Both the position numbers and the translations under genes were made by a program. A stretch of 64,000 nt of DNA from the NCBI RefSeq assembly GCF_035917415.1, contig NZ_CP109073.1, forward strand, positions 4,510,501 to 4,574,500. The letters are read 5' to 3'. The first letter of the stretch is position 1; every line of letters starts with the position of its first letter. Positions 17,894 through 27,678 of this stretch are shown piece by piece. Source of the DNA: Streptomyces sp. NBC_01803 (GTDB taxonomy: Bacteria > Actinomycetota > Actinomycetes > Streptomycetales > Streptomycetaceae). The notes beneath the pieces were generated by a model. The model had not been told where the DNA came from. It did no database searches and saw only the letters and a list, made by a program, of their open reading frames with translations.

Positions 17894-20800
17894 ATGAGCG
17901 ACAAGTTGCCGTCCCTGACGTCGAGCGATCCGGTCCTGGCGGTCCCGTCTCCCGGTGAGGTGCGGGACGAGCTGGCCGAGCTGGTAGTGCGGGACCTGCT
18001 CGGACCTGTGGGCGGCGAGCTGGAGGAAGTTCCGGACTCACCGACAGACTGGTATGTGCTCGGTCGGCTCGCACCGAACGGCACCGCGATCGTGCCGGAG
18101 GAGTTGGACACCGCGCCCGGCGACAGCGAGCTGCCAGGGGCGGACGAGGGATCTCCGGACACGGATGCGCCGAACGTGCCGAGCCTGAGTCCGTCATCGG
18201 TCGGGTTCACCGCGCGGGTACGCGGCGACACCGACCGCCTGGAAGTGACCGGGGAATGGGCGCGCTATGTTCGCGAGCACTCGACTGATCCAAGTATCGA
18301 GAGGCTGATCTGGCGACGCGAGCCGCACTCGGGCGGCGTACCGATCAAGCTGGTCGAAGGTTTAGTGGAACCCGTTGTGCTCGATCCCACTGACGAGAAG
18401 GTGGTGCTGCGCGGTCGGATACGCCGCTTCCGTGACGACTGGCTGGTCTCGCTGTTCCTGGTCAATACCACCGAGACGGATTCCAACTCCGCGCTCCACT
18501 GGGTGTTTCAGGCCGAGCTCTCGGCAGCCGGTACGGATGGCGCGGCGGTGTTCCTGCCCCGGCACGAGCCCGGTTCCGGCGGCGATATCGCTGATCAGGG
18601 CGAGCAGCGGCGTCTGGCGATGGCGTACCGGTTCAGCCCGGAGTTCGCTGTGGGGCACGCCGCTGGAGTGCACGCGACGGCGAGCAGCACCGATCCAATG
18701 ACAGCGGTCGCGATTGAGACGAAGGCCGCGCCGGCGTATGACGTCGCACAGACTGATGCGCCGTCGATCGACAACGACCCGGATCTGCCGGAGTTGGCCG
18801 ACCTGTTGGTCGACATGAAGCTGCTAGCCGAGTGCGAGCCGCAGGATCTGCGGGCGGGGCTCTTGCCGCTGGTTGCCGGATATCGGGCGTGGATCGGGCG
18901 GGCGGAGGCGCGGATCGGACAGGATGGCCAGTACCTCGACGAGTACACGGACCAGGCCATGGAAGCACTGGTTGACGCGAAACGGGCGGCTGACCGGATC
19001 GAGGCGGGGATCGAGCTGGTGCTCGGGAACACGGATGCCCTGGCCGCGTTCCGGTTCGCGAACAGCGCGATGCATCTGCAGCGCGTTCACACACGGGTCG
19101 CTGCGGCCCGGCGCCGTGACGAATCCCGTGATGCCGGCGAGGTTTTCCTTGACGAAGACAAGCCGCATAACCGGTCCTGGCGCCCGTTCCAGCTCGCGTT
19201 CTTGCTGTTGAACCTGCCCGCGCTGAGCGATCCGGCACATCCGGAGCGCGCCACGGGGGCCGAGGCGGTGGCAGATCTGCTGTGGTTCCCCACCGGTGGC
19301 GGTAAGACTGAGGCGTACCTCGGGTTGACCGCGTACACCCTCGCCATCCGCCGGATGCGGCCGGATCTCGGCGGACTTGACGCGCGTCATGGGGTCGCGG
19401 TCCTGATGCGTTACACGCTGCGGTTGCTGACGATCCAGCAGTTCCAGCGTGCCACCGCGCTGATCTGTGCGTGCGAGGTGCTGCGCCGCCGGGATCAGGT
19501 GCGGTGGGGAGAAGTGCCGTTCCGGATCGGCCTGTGGGTCGGGGGGAAAGTCTCCCCGAACACGACCGACAAGGCCGAGGGGTGGGTCAGAGACGTACGC
19601 CGGGCCAGCGGTCGGCCGGCGCAGAATTCCGGTTCGCCCTATCAGCTCACCAGTTGCCCGTGGTGCGGCACCAAGCTTGAGAAGGGCCGGGACGTCGAGG
19701 TCGACAAGACGCTGCGCCGTACCTACTTGCGCTGCCCGGAACTGTTCGCCTGCCCGTTCGGTGGTGGTGACCTGAGCGGGGAGGGCCTGCCGGTCGTCGT
19801 GGTCGACGAGGAGATCTACCGGCTGCTGCCGAGTCTGGTGATCGCGACGGTCGATAAGTTTGCGCAGCTGGCCTGGAACGGGCGTACTCAAGCCTTGTTC
19901 GGGCGGGCCTCGCGGCACTGCTCCCGGCACGGGTATGTCACGGCTCAGGTCGTCGAAGAGGACTGGGAGGCAACACATCACCTGGCGGAGGGGCGCCATC
20001 CCGCCGCGTCGCTTACTGCGGCCACCCCGGTGCGCCCGCCGGACCTCATTGTGCAGGATGAGCTGCACCTGATCTCCGGTCCGCTCGGTTCGCTGACTGG
20101 CCTGTATGAGGCTGCCGTGGACCGGCTGGCTACCTGGGAGTATGTGCCGGGAAAATCTGCGCGGCCGAAGGTGATCGCCTCCACGGCCACCATCCGGCGT
20201 GCCGAACGCCAGATCCACGCCTTGTTCGACCGGCGCGCAGAGGTGTTTCCGCCGCAGGGCCTTGAGATCGGTGACAGCTTCTTCGCCCGGCAGCGGCCCA
20301 CGGATTCGCATCCGGGCCGCCGCTACATCGGGATCTGCGCGCAGGGGGTGCGTACGAAGTCCACGATGATCCGTGTGTACGTCGCTGTGCTCGCCGCCGC
20401 GCAGACCGTACACAAGAAGTACGGGCACAATCCGGCGACCGACCCGTACATGACGCTGGTCGGCTACTTCAACAGTCTGCGCGACCTCGGCGGCATGCGG
20501 CTTTCGGTCGAGGACGATGTTTCCACCCGGCTGGAACGGATCAACGAACGGGGTCTGTCCCGACGTTACGACCTGCGGCTCGACGAACTCACTTCGCGCC
20601 TGAGTTCGGAGCGGATCCCGGAGATTCTCCAGCAGTTGGAGTACACCTTCCCCCGGGCCAACAAGCTGACGCCGATCGATGTGCTCCTGGCCACCAACAT
20701 GATCGCTGTCGGAGTCGACGTCTCCCGGCTCGGCGTCATGGTCGTGGCCAACCAGCCTAAATCCACAGCTGAGTACATTCAGGCCACCAGCCGCGTCGGT

Positions 20801-21421
20801 AGGGCCGCCCCCGGACTGGTGTTCACTGTGTTCAACTGGGCCCGCCCACGCGACCTGTCGCACTACGAAACCTTTGAACACTTCCACGCCACCGTGTACC
20901 GGCACGTGGAGGCCCTTTCGGTCACCCCGTTCGCGGAGCGCGCCATAGATCGCGGCCTTACCGGTGTACTCGTTGCGCTGGCCCGCAACCTGGAGGCCGG
21001 AGACAACGGCAATCTCGGTGCGCAGACCTTCGACACGCGTGGGAGCAAGGCCGACCACATCGTGCGCTACCTGGAACGCCGGGCGGGTGAGGTCGCCACT
21101 GATCGGGCCGTTGCGACCCGAGTACGCGAGGAACTCGACAGCGTCCTGGATATGTGGGCGCGCGAGCAGCGGCGCCCGGCGACCAGGCTCGCCTTCGACG
21201 CCAAGGGTAAGACCGATGACATCGTCGGGCTCCTGCACAGCCCGGACTCCGGCCCGTGGAAACGCACCACTTGCCCGACCTCGCTTCGCGAAGTCGAACC
21301 GGGTATCCGGCTGATTTTGAGAGCAGCGCCAGGTAGCGCCGACGGCCATGAGGAGCATCCGTACCTTCCGCGCGCGAACCCGGATACCGACGGACCCGGA
21401 CACGAAGGGGAGCTGCCATGA
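17894..21421 (+). CDS. drmA: DrmA, helicase of DISARM
   Basis: A 1,175-residue DISARM core helicase. DrmA with DrmB is common to both DISARM classes and loads on incoming DNA. Walker A is FPTGGGKTEAYLG near residue 465. A four-Cys zinc-finger-like insertion (CPWCG and CPELFACPF) lies near 590-625. The DExH box is DELHLISG near 720, and motif VI is QATSRVGRAAPG near 965. The N-terminal ~200 residues carry no obvious domain. The ATG at 17,894 is preceded by a GGTGGTGA-type RBS; the gap to drmMI is 85 bp. The stop overlaps the drmB start by four bases (ATGA). Confidence 0.93.
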   Translation: MSDKLPSLTSSDPVLAVPSPGEVRDELAELVVRDLLGPVGGELEEVPDSPTDWYVLGRLAPNGTAIVPEELDTAPGDSELPGADEGSPDTDAPNVPSLSPSSVGFTARVRGDTDRLEVTGEWARYVREHSTDPSIERLIWRREPHSGGVPIKLVEGLVEPVVLDPTDEKVVLRGRIRRFRDDWLVSLFLVNTTETDSNSALHWVFQAELSAAGTDGAAVFLPRHEPGSGGDIADQGEQRRLAMAYRFSPEFAVGHAAGVHATASSTDPMTAVAIETKAAPAYDVAQTDAPSIDNDPDLPELADLLVDMKLLAECEPQDLRAGLLPLVAGYRAWIGRAEARIGQDGQYLDEYTDQAMEALVDAKRAADRIEAGIELVLGNTDALAAFRFANSAMHLQRVHTRVAAARRRDESRDAGEVFLDEDKPHNRSWRPFQLAFLLLNLPALSDPAHPERATGAEAVADLLWFPTGGGKTEAYLGLTAYTLAIRRMRPDLGGLDARHGVAVLMRYTLRLLTIQQFQRATALICACEVLRRRDQVRWGEVPFRIGLWVGGKVSPNTTDKAEGWVRDVRRASGRPAQNSGSPYQLTSCPWCGTKLEKGRDVEVDKTLRRTYLRCPELFACPFGGGDLSGEGLPVVVVDEEIYRLLPSLVIATVDKFAQLAWNGRTQALFGRASRHCSRHGYVTAQVVEEDWEATHHLAEGRHPAASLTAATPVRPPDLIVQDELHLISGPLGSLTGLYEAAVDRLATWEYVPGKSARPKVIASTATIRRAERQIHALFDRRAEVFPPQGLEIGDSFFARQRPTDSHPGRRYIGICAQGVRTKSTMIRVYVAVLAAAQTVHKKYGHNPATDPYMTLVGYFNSLRDLGGMRLSVEDDVSTRLERINERGLSRRYDLRLDELTSRLSSERIPEILQQLEYTFPRANKLTPIDVLLATNMIAVGVDVSRLGVMVVANQPKSTAEYIQATSRVGRAAPGLVFTVFNWARPRDLSHYETFEHFHATVYRHVEALSVTPFAERAIDRGLTGVLVALARNLEAGDNGNLGAQTFDTRGSKADHIVRYLERRAGEVATDRAVATRVREELDSVLDMWAREQRRPATRLAFDAKGKTDDIVGLLHSPDSGPWKRTTCPTSLREVEPGIRLILRAAPGSADGHEEHPYLPRANPDTDGPGHEGELP

Positions 21422-23301
21422 CCATCACTGCGGACAGCTCGCAGTCGGCGAGCAATCTGCGGGTCGGGGAGTTGAGGCCCAGCCAGCTGCTGCACACCTA
21501 CGGCGTTGGCTCGGTCGCGGACCTGCCGAACCTGTCGGTGATGATCCTCGGACTCGACGAGTGGGAGTTGGAGGAGGCCGCTATTGTGCCGGAGGAGCGG
21601 CTGCTCGCGGCGGTGCGCAGCAAACTCGGAGCCCAGGTACAGAACCTGCGGATGCCGCCGTACACGCCAGAGGACCAGAACAATCCCACCGGCGGCTGGT
21701 CCCGGATTGGGGTGCCCGTCGCGGTCTTTCCCGGTTGGCTGCGTTGTACCGACAACCGGTGCAATCGACTCGCCCCGGCCGGCTCGGGACTGTTTCACCT
21801 GTTGCCCAACAGCTACGCGCCCGACCGGACCCGCTACGTCCACTCCTGCCGTGGGACCGGTCACAAAAGGCCGACCGCGGTACCGGCGAGGTTCGTCTCC
21901 GCCTGCCCGGCAGGCCACGTGGACGACTTCCCATGGATGTACTTCGTCCACCGCGGAGCGCAGCACGGGGCGGACCACACACTGAAGCTGGTCGAGCGCG
22001 GCACGACCGGCGAGGCTGCGAACATCTTCGTCGAATGCTCCTGCGATGTGAACTCCCGGTCCATGGCCGAGGCGATCGGCACCCGCAGCGAGCAAGTGCT
22101 CCCGGCCTGCCGAGGTCGACACCCTCATTTGGGCATCTTCGAACCCTGTGACGAGCAAACCCGGACGATGGCGCTGGGCGCGACGAACGGCTGGTTCGCG
22201 ATGCAGCTGCGGGTCTTCTCCATCCCGCACGCCGATGACCCGGTGGACAGCGCCGTGGCTGAACACTGGGCCGGGCTGCGCGTAGCGGCACAGCTGCCAC
22301 GCGAGACCGCCCGCTTGGTCCTGCCGACCCAGGTGATGTGGCCGCAACTCGAGCGGTTCGGCACGGACATGGTGCTCAACGCGATCGAACGGCGCCAGAA
22401 CGCGAACCAGGCCCCTGTCGCCGAGGACGTCGACGCGCTCGACATCGCCGGACCGGAATGGCTCGCCTTCACCGGCAGCCCACAGAACCATCCCGACTTC
22501 AGCGTCAGCGAGGAGGCCGTCCCGGCCTCGCACCGTGACTGGCTCGGCCAGGTGCGCCTCGTCAAGCGGTTGCGTGAAGTATCCGCCCTGTATGGGTTCA
22601 GCCGGATCGATGCGCCGGAATGGGGTTCCGCGACCAGCGGCGGCCTCGTACTGGAGGAGAACCGTGCCCCGCTGTCCAGCGCCGCACCGTCCTGGGTGCC
22701 GTGTGCGGAAACCCGCGGCGAGGGGATCTTCCTGCGCTTCGACGAACAGCGGGTCACCGCCTGGGAACAGGACCCGAGCGTCATCCGGCGCGCCAAGACC
22801 CTGATGAAGGCGCACGAGAAGTGGTGCGCCCAGCGCCGGACAGAAGCGGACTGGCCGGGTATCCGCTACCTCTTGTTGCACACCTTCGCCCACGTCCTGA
22901 TCCGCGAGTTCGCCCTCGAATGCGGGTACGGCGCCGCCGGAATCGGCGAGCGGATCTACGCACGCTCCGGCGAGGACCCGATGGCCGGGATCCTGCTGTA
23001 CACCGCGGCTCCCGACAGCGAGGGCACCCTTGGAGGCCTGGTCACCCTCGGCGGACAGTACCGGCTCGGCAAGTTGATCGACCAAGCGCTTGAAGCCGCG
23101 CGGCTGTGTGGCTCGGACCCCCTGTGTGCCGACCACAACCCGGTCGCGCACGGCCGCCTGCACGGCGCGGCCTGCCACGCCTGCCTGTTCGCCGCGGAAA
23201 CCTCCTGTGAGCGCGGCAACCACTTCCTGGACCGCGAACTGCTCGTCGAAACATTCAGCGGCCGGCCGGGCGGGTTCTTCGCAGACTTCTTTACGGCATG
23301 A
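21418..23301 (+). CDS. drmB: DrmB, DUF1998 protein of DISARM
   Basis: A 627-residue DUF1998-family protein matching DrmB, the partner of DrmA in the DISARM complex. The C-terminal DUF1998 region carries LLLHTFAHVLIREFALECGY near residue 485, GAAGIGERIYA after it, and a cysteine cluster CHACLFAAETSCERGNHFLDR near 585-605. Cysteines near residues 115, 140, 160 and 205 suggest further metal sites. It begins four bases before the end of drmA and overlaps drmC by four bases, so translation is coupled. Length is typical for the family. Confidence 0.92.
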   Translation: MTITADSSQSASNLRVGELRPSQLLHTYGVGSVADLPNLSVMILGLDEWELEEAAIVPEERLLAAVRSKLGAQVQNLRMPPYTPEDQNNPTGGWSRIGVPVAVFPGWLRCTDNRCNRLAPAGSGLFHLLPNSYAPDRTRYVHSCRGTGHKRPTAVPARFVSACPAGHVDDFPWMYFVHRGAQHGADHTLKLVERGTTGEAANIFVECSCDVNSRSMAEAIGTRSEQVLPACRGRHPHLGIFEPCDEQTRTMALGATNGWFAMQLRVFSIPHADDPVDSAVAEHWAGLRVAAQLPRETARLVLPTQVMWPQLERFGTDMVLNAIERRQNANQAPVAEDVDALDIAGPEWLAFTGSPQNHPDFSVSEEAVPASHRDWLGQVRLVKRLREVSALYGFSRIDAPEWGSATSGGLVLEENRAPLSSAAPSWVPCAETRGEGIFLRFDEQRVTAWEQDPSVIRRAKTLMKAHEKWCAQRRTEADWPGIRYLLLHTFAHVLIREFALECGYGAAGIGERIYARSGEDPMAGILLYTAAPDSEGTLGGLVTLGGQYRLGKLIDQALEAARLCGSDPLCADHNPVAHGRLHGAACHACLFAAETSCERGNHFLDRELLVETFSGRPGGFFADFFTA

Positions 23302-24143
23302 CCAGCCTCGATGGCCCTCAGACCGCGCCCTCGCTGCCCGAAGTGCTCTCCGGGCTGGTCGCCAGCCTCCCCGAAACCCACCTCGCCGCCTGGATCAGAG
23401 TCTTACGCACCATCGTGGCTCCCGATGAGCGGACCGAATCCCGCCTTGTCGCCGCACACCCGGGCGCGGGGCTCGGACCGCGCGCTGAGCTGCTGCTGTC
23501 CTCATGGATGGCCACCGATCCGCAGGTGTCCGGTCCGGCGGTAGCCTTGGCCCTCGAAGCCGCCAGCAACCGGTACGAGCTCGACCGCACCTCTCACCGT
23601 GTCGAAATCGCGGTCTCCGGCCCCGTGAGTGACGCAGTCCCGATCAGGCTGACCGCATCTGTTGCCGTCGAGGTGATCCGTGCCGCCACCAACACACTTC
23701 TGGTTACCAGCTACGCCGCGTTCGGTGTTCGGGAGATCGTCAGCGAGATCGGAGCAGCGGCAGACCGCGGAGTGTGCGTGGATCTGGTCCTGGAGACCGT
23801 GCGCTCCTCCGGCGGCAGGCTGAATGGGAACACGGACGGGCGTGCCGCGTTCTACGAACTGCGCTTCCATCCGGACGTGCACCTCTGGGAGTGGGCGAAT
23901 GACCAGCGGCACGGCCCTGGCCGTTGGCGTGGCAGCATGCACGCCAAAGTCATCGCCGCCGACCGTGGCACCGCTCTACTCGGCAGCGCGAACCTTACTG
24001 ACAACGCGTACACCGACAACCTGGAGATCGGCGCGGTCATCCACAACCCCACCGCAGTCGCCAGCCTCGTCGACCACTTCACGACGCTGATGCACTCAGC
24101 GGACGGTCCCCTGATCCGGCTGCGTTGGGCTTCGCTGGGCTGA
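23298..24143 (+). CDS. drmC: DrmC, phospholipase-D-fold protein of DISARM
   Basis: A 281-residue PLD-superfamily protein matching DrmC, the putative nuclease subunit of DISARM. The single HxK(x4)D motif is visible as MHAKVIAADRGTALLGSANLTD near residue 214; an upstream helix/strand with LLVTSYAAFGVREIV fits the PLD fold. It overlaps drmB by four bases. The last few codons and stop (WASLG then TGA) run directly into sequence similar to the phosphoribosyltransferase remnants, so the 3' end may have been re-made by recombination; the natural C-terminus could differ by a few residues. Confidence 0.9.
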   Translation: MTSLDGPQTAPSLPEVLSGLVASLPETHLAAWIRVLRTIVAPDERTESRLVAAHPGAGLGPRAELLLSSWMATDPQVSGPAVALALEAASNRYELDRTSHRVEIAVSGPVSDAVPIRLTASVAVEVIRAATNTLLVTSYAAFGVREIVSEIGAAADRGVCVDLVLETVRSSGGRLNGNTDGRAAFYELRFHPDVHLWEWANDQRHGPGRWRGSMHAKVIAADRGTALLGSANLTDNAYTDNLEIGAVIHNPTAVASLVDHFTTLMHSADGPLIRLRWASLG

Positions 24144-24208
24144 GAAGATCGCGGAAGTGCTTACGGGTCGGCCCCACTGTCTCGGCGACCATGGTGCGCA
24201 GCGGCATG
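24128..24208 (-). pseudogene. Third phosphoribosyltransferase scrap
   Basis: About 80 bp closely match internal segments of the two phosphoribosyltransferase remnants (compare 2,868-2,945 and 5,278-5,355), with shared blocks GATCGCGGAAG and GCGACCATGG. Orientation is the same as in those copies. It fuses to the end of drmC on the left; on the right, homology ends about 100 bp before the end of the second tyrS. It is useful as a recombination footprint only. Confidence 0.65.
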
Positions 24209-24309
24209 ACCGGTCCGAGGGTTGATGCCGACGAGCTTGCTCGCCTCGCCGCTTCACGAGCCGGAGATATTCCCGATGCTCACGGCTGAACTCCGTTTCC
24301 TGGTCTGCT

Positions 24310-25578
24310 TCAGGTTCCGGTGACCTCGATCGCCGCCAGATTCCTCTTGCCCCTGCGCAGCACCAGCCAGCGCCCGTGCAGCAACTCGTCGGCCGTGGGC
24401 ACCGCGTCCTCGGCGGTCACCTTCACGTTGTTCACGTAGGCGCCGCCCTCCTTCACGGTGCGGCGGGCAGCCGACTTGCTCGCCACCAGGCCGACCTCCG
24501 CGAACAGGTCAGTGACCGGGCCGAGTTCGCTCACCTTGGCGTTCGGCAGCTCGGCAACGGCGGCGGCCAGCGTCGCCTCGTCGAGTGCGGCGAGCTCACC
24601 CTGCCCGAACAACGCCTTCGACGCGGCGATCACGGCGGCGCACTGGCCGGCGCCGTGCACCAGCGTGGTCAGCTCCTCGGCGAGCGCACGCTGCGCGGTA
24701 CGGGCCTGCGGCCGCTCCTCGGTCACCTTCTCCAATTCTTCCAACTCCTCGCGGGACTGGAAGGAGAGGATGCGCATGTACCGGGAGATGTCCCGGTCGT
24801 CCGTGTTCAGCCAGAACTGGTAGAACGCGTACGGCGTGGTCATCTCCGGGTCGAGCCAGAGCGTGCCGGTCTCCGTCTTGCCGAACTTGGTGCCGTCCGC
24901 CTTCGTCATCAGGGGCGTCGCGAGCGCGTGCACCTCGGCGTTCGGCTCCAGGCGGTGGATCAGATCCAGTCCGGCCGTGAGGTTGCCCCACTGGTCGCTA
25001 CCGCCCGTCTGGAGCGTGCAGCCGTACCGCCGGTACAGCTGAAGGAAGTCCATGCCCTGAAGCAACTGGTAGCTGAACTCCGTGTAGCTGATGCCCTGGG
25101 CGGACGCCAGGCGCTGGGCGACCGAGTCCTTGGTGAGCATCTTGTTGACCCGGAAGTGCTTGCCGATATCCCGGAGGAACTCGATCACGGACAGGCCCGC
25201 TGTCCAGTCCAGGTTGTTCACCATGGTCGCCGCGTTGTCGCCCTCGAAGGAGAGGTACGGCTCGATCTGCGCGCGCAGCCGGGTCACCCACTCGGCGATG
25301 ACCTCCGGGTCGTTCAGGGTGCGCTCGGCAGTCGGCCGCGGGTCACCGATGTGGCCGGTCGCGCCGCCCACGAGCGCCAACGGCCGGTGCCCGGCCTGCT
25401 GGAGCCGACGGAGGGTGAGCACCTGCACCAGGTGGCCGACGTGCAGGCTCGCCGCGGTCGGGTCGAAGCCGCAATAGAACGTGACGGGGCCGTCCGCGAG
25501 AGCCTTGCGCAATGCGTCCTCGTCAGTGGACTGGGCGATCAGCCCGCGCCACCTCAGCTCGTCGACGATGGCCGTCAC
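24310..25578 (-). CDS. tyrS: Tyrosyl-tRNA synthetase, copy 2 (inverted)
   Basis: A 422-residue tyrosyl-tRNA synthetase, with 418 of 422 residues identical to copy 1 at 725-1,993. HVGH (46-49), KFGKT (about 231) and the C-terminal S4-like domain are all intact. The GTG start is preceded by a GAGGAGAC ribosome binding site, also shared with copy 1. The four differences are T to M in RY-x-RILSF, D to G in VHGAxQ, T to A and A to T near the end; none touches a signature motif. It lies between DISARM and the lanthipeptide cluster, pointing the opposite way to drmC. It is either an element-borne spare or a recent gene-conversion partner of copy 1. Confidence 0.95.
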   Translation of the reverse strand: MTAIVDELRWRGLIAQSTDEDALRKALADGPVTFYCGFDPTAASLHVGHLVQVLTLRRLQQAGHRPLALVGGATGHIGDPRPTAERTLNDPEVIAEWVTRLRAQIEPYLSFEGDNAATMVNNLDWTAGLSVIEFLRDIGKHFRVNKMLTKDSVAQRLASAQGISYTEFSYQLLQGMDFLQLYRRYGCTLQTGGSDQWGNLTAGLDLIHRLEPNAEVHALATPLMTKADGTKFGKTETGTLWLDPEMTTPYAFYQFWLNTDDRDISRYMRILSFQSREELEELEKVTEERPQARTAQRALAEELTTLVHGAGQCAAVIAASKALFGQGELAALDEATLAAAVAELPNAKVSELGPVTDLFAEVGLVASKSAARRTVKEGGAYVNNVKVTAEDAVPTADELLHGRWLVLRRGKRNLAAIEVTGT

Positions 25579-25685
25579 GGTCTGTCTCCTCGAGTGGCGT
25601 GTGCCTCTGGCGATTAGCGTAATACGCCAGCCACCGACCGGGTTTGTGCTGGTCGACGGGCTGCGCGAAGTCCTCTACGCGTCGT

Positions 25686-26827
25686 TCACGATACCGGGTC
25701 GCTGTCGACAGGATGGTCCGTGAGCGTGCGGGTGAGCACCGATTCGCTGGTGTCCAGCGCGGCTGACAGGACGGTCCGCAGGGGTGCGGGGAGGTCGCCG
25801 GATCCGAGCGCGCACAGGTCGATGATCTCGGTGAGGTCGTGCGCTTGGTGGGTGGTGAGAAGGCTGGCGCAGGCGTCGTGAGCGAGGAGGTCGCGGGCGG
25901 TGTAGCCGTTGCAGGTTGAGGTGGTGTGGTGGATGAGGTCGGTGGCGATGTGGCGCGCCGTTGGGTGGTTGATGTCGCCGGTGGCGTCGATGGCGGACAG
26001 GGCGAGGCGGGTGTGGAAGACGGCCAGGCCGGGGCCCGGTCGAGGTGCTGGTAGCGGTCGAGCAGGGCGGCAAGGTCGTGGTCGGTCGGCTGCTGGGCGT
26101 GGTGTCGGCATAGGGCGGTCAAGCAGGTGGTGACGGCGTTCTCCCAGGGCTCGCCCGGTGTGGTGTCCTCCAACAGGGCGAGGGCGCCGCTGTGGTCGCC
26201 GGCTGTGGCGTGGGCGAGGACGGCGACTTGGCGGCCGTCGAGAATGCGGCGGCCGATGCCCTTGTAGCGACGGAGTTGGGTGTGGGCGTCGTCCCAGCGG
26301 CCGGCGACGGCCAAGGCTCGGGAGCCGGTGGACAGCAGGACAGCCCACAGCCACTTGCGGACGTCCTGGTGTGCCTCTGACGAGGTGGTGAGGGTGGCTG
26401 CGGGGATGGTGATGCCGTCGATGGTGGTGCCGGTGCGGGTGTTGACGGCGGTGAAGAGGGACTCGATGAGGGTGAAGGCGCGTTCGCCGTCGCCGTCGCG
26501 GATGTGGAGGCGGACGAGGTTGACCAGCGGTTCCAGGGCGCGGCGTGTGGCCTTGGCGTCGAGGGGGTGGGCGCGCAGGTAGACGTTCGCGTGCCGGTGG
26601 CACCAGTGGCGGGCCAGGTCAGGCAGGCCGACGTCCGAGGCGAGGAGCGCGGACAGGTTGAACACGGCGGACGCCTCCCCCGTGTCGCTGTTCTGGTCGG
26701 CCGCGCGTGCGCGGTCGCACAGGTCGGCCACGCGCTGGTGCAATGGGGTGCAGGCCGGGCGCGGCCGGGCGACGAGGGGGAACCAGGCGAGCGTCCGGTT
26801 GCTGATCACCGTGCTGCTGGGGGCCAT
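25686..26827 (-). pseudogene. Helical-repeat protein of the lanthipeptide cluster, frameshifted
   Basis: Joined across two frames this would be about 380 residues. Residues 1 to about 265 (start MAPSSTVISNRTLAW; SAVFNLSALLASDVGLPDLARHWC) read from 26,827. Near 26,030 the frame breaks inside a GC run, and the logical continuation LAVFHTRLALSAID, then ARDLLAHDACASLL, then stop at 25,686, lies in the next frame. One missing base explains it, so it may be a real lesion or a sequencing error. The composition suggests TPR-like helical repeats, and similar proteins accompany peptide clusters and HTH regulators in Streptomyces, but no activity is known. The RBS is GGAAGGA; it overlaps the upstream gene by 22 bases. 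Confidence 0.7.
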
Positions 26828-27660
26828 GTCTGTCCTTCCCGGGGCTCTTGCTCGGTGTTGGCGTCGGGCGGCCCGAAGACGATGGCTTTGGCGGTGGTGG
26901 CCAGGATGGATTGGGCGGTGTGCGGGAGTCCGAGTCGGTTCCAGGCGAAGATGATGTGGTGAGCCAGGACGGCGCGCAGCCCCCGGTGAAGCCGTCCGGC
27001 CATGGCGAGATCGGCCAGTTCGCGGCCTGCGGTGGTGAATGCCTGCGGCCACGTGGCGGCGACGGTCAGCGTCGCGCTTTCGCGGGTGAGGCAGGTGATG
27101 TCCGCGCCCATGATCCGCCGAAGCCCGGCCTGGAGGTTCCTGAGTCGGTGCGCGGGGGGCGGTTGGGGTGGGTCGCGGTGGTCGGCGACGCGTGCCCATA
27201 CGTCGCCTTGTTCGTACCAGTCGAGGCCGGCGGCGCGGAGCATGGCCGTGTACAGGAGGATCGACAGCTCGCGGCGGTGTCCGTCGCCCGGGTTCTGGGT
27301 GAGGTGGTCCAGGAAGTGGTGGCTGTCGAGATGGAAGAGGCGGTGTGCGGTGGCCATGGCCTGTGGCCCGCCGAATGCGTGGACTTCGGGCTCGTAGATG
27401 ACGGGCGTGAGGGCGCTGATGTGCCCTTCCTGCTGGAGGCGTCCGATCTCGCGCAGGAGCTGCGTCTCCGTCTTGGTGGGGTCGTCGGCGGGCTGGTAGC
27501 GGATCCGCCAGCAGGGTGCTTTGCGGATGAAGAACCAGGCAGCGATGAGCCCTTCGGTTTCGGCTGCGGCCATGCGCGGGGCGAGGTGGGTGAGGGCGGT
27601 GTGCTCGGCGGTGGCCCAGTGGGGGAAAGCGACGTTGAGTTGCCGCCACGGTGTGTCCAT
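26806..27660 (-). CDS. Thiopeptide-type bacteriocin biosynthesis domain protein
   Basis: A 284-residue stand-alone protein of the Lant_dehydr_C / thiopeptide-type bacteriocin biosynthesis family. Family hallmarks: the start PWRQLNVAFPHWATAEHTALTHLAPRM, WFFIRKAPCWRIRY, EVHAFGGPQAMATAHRLFHLDSHHFLDHL, and LLYTAMLRAAGLDWYEQGDVWARV. Proteins of this family act as the glutamate-elimination partner of dehydratases or as related processing enzymes. The adjacent full-length LanB already has an elimination domain at its C-terminus, so this is a second such domain in the cluster. It lies 18 bp after lanC and overlaps the next gene by 22 bases. Confidence 0.85.
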   Translation of the reverse strand: MDTPWRQLNVAFPHWATAEHTALTHLAPRMAAAETEGLIAAWFFIRKAPCWRIRYQPADDPTKTETQLLREIGRLQQEGHISALTPVIYEPEVHAFGGPQAMATAHRLFHLDSHHFLDHLTQNPGDGHRRELSILLYTAMLRAAGLDWYEQGDVWARVADHRDPPQPPPAHRLRNLQAGLRRIMGADITCLTRESATLTVAATWPQAFTTAGRELADLAMAGRLHRGLRAVLAHHIIFAWNRLGLPHTAQSILATTAKAIVFGPPDANTEQEPREGQTWPPAAR

Positions 27661-27678
27661 TCCGGTCAGCTCCGTCTC

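Noticed and set aside
18824..21403. Minus-strand 859-codon frame opposite drmA
   Set aside because: Shadow of drmA.
24310..25578. Link between tyrS and lanthipeptide dehydration
   Set aside because: LanB enzymes use glutamyl-tRNA, not tyrosyl-tRNA, so a biosynthetic role for tyrS in the cluster is not supported.
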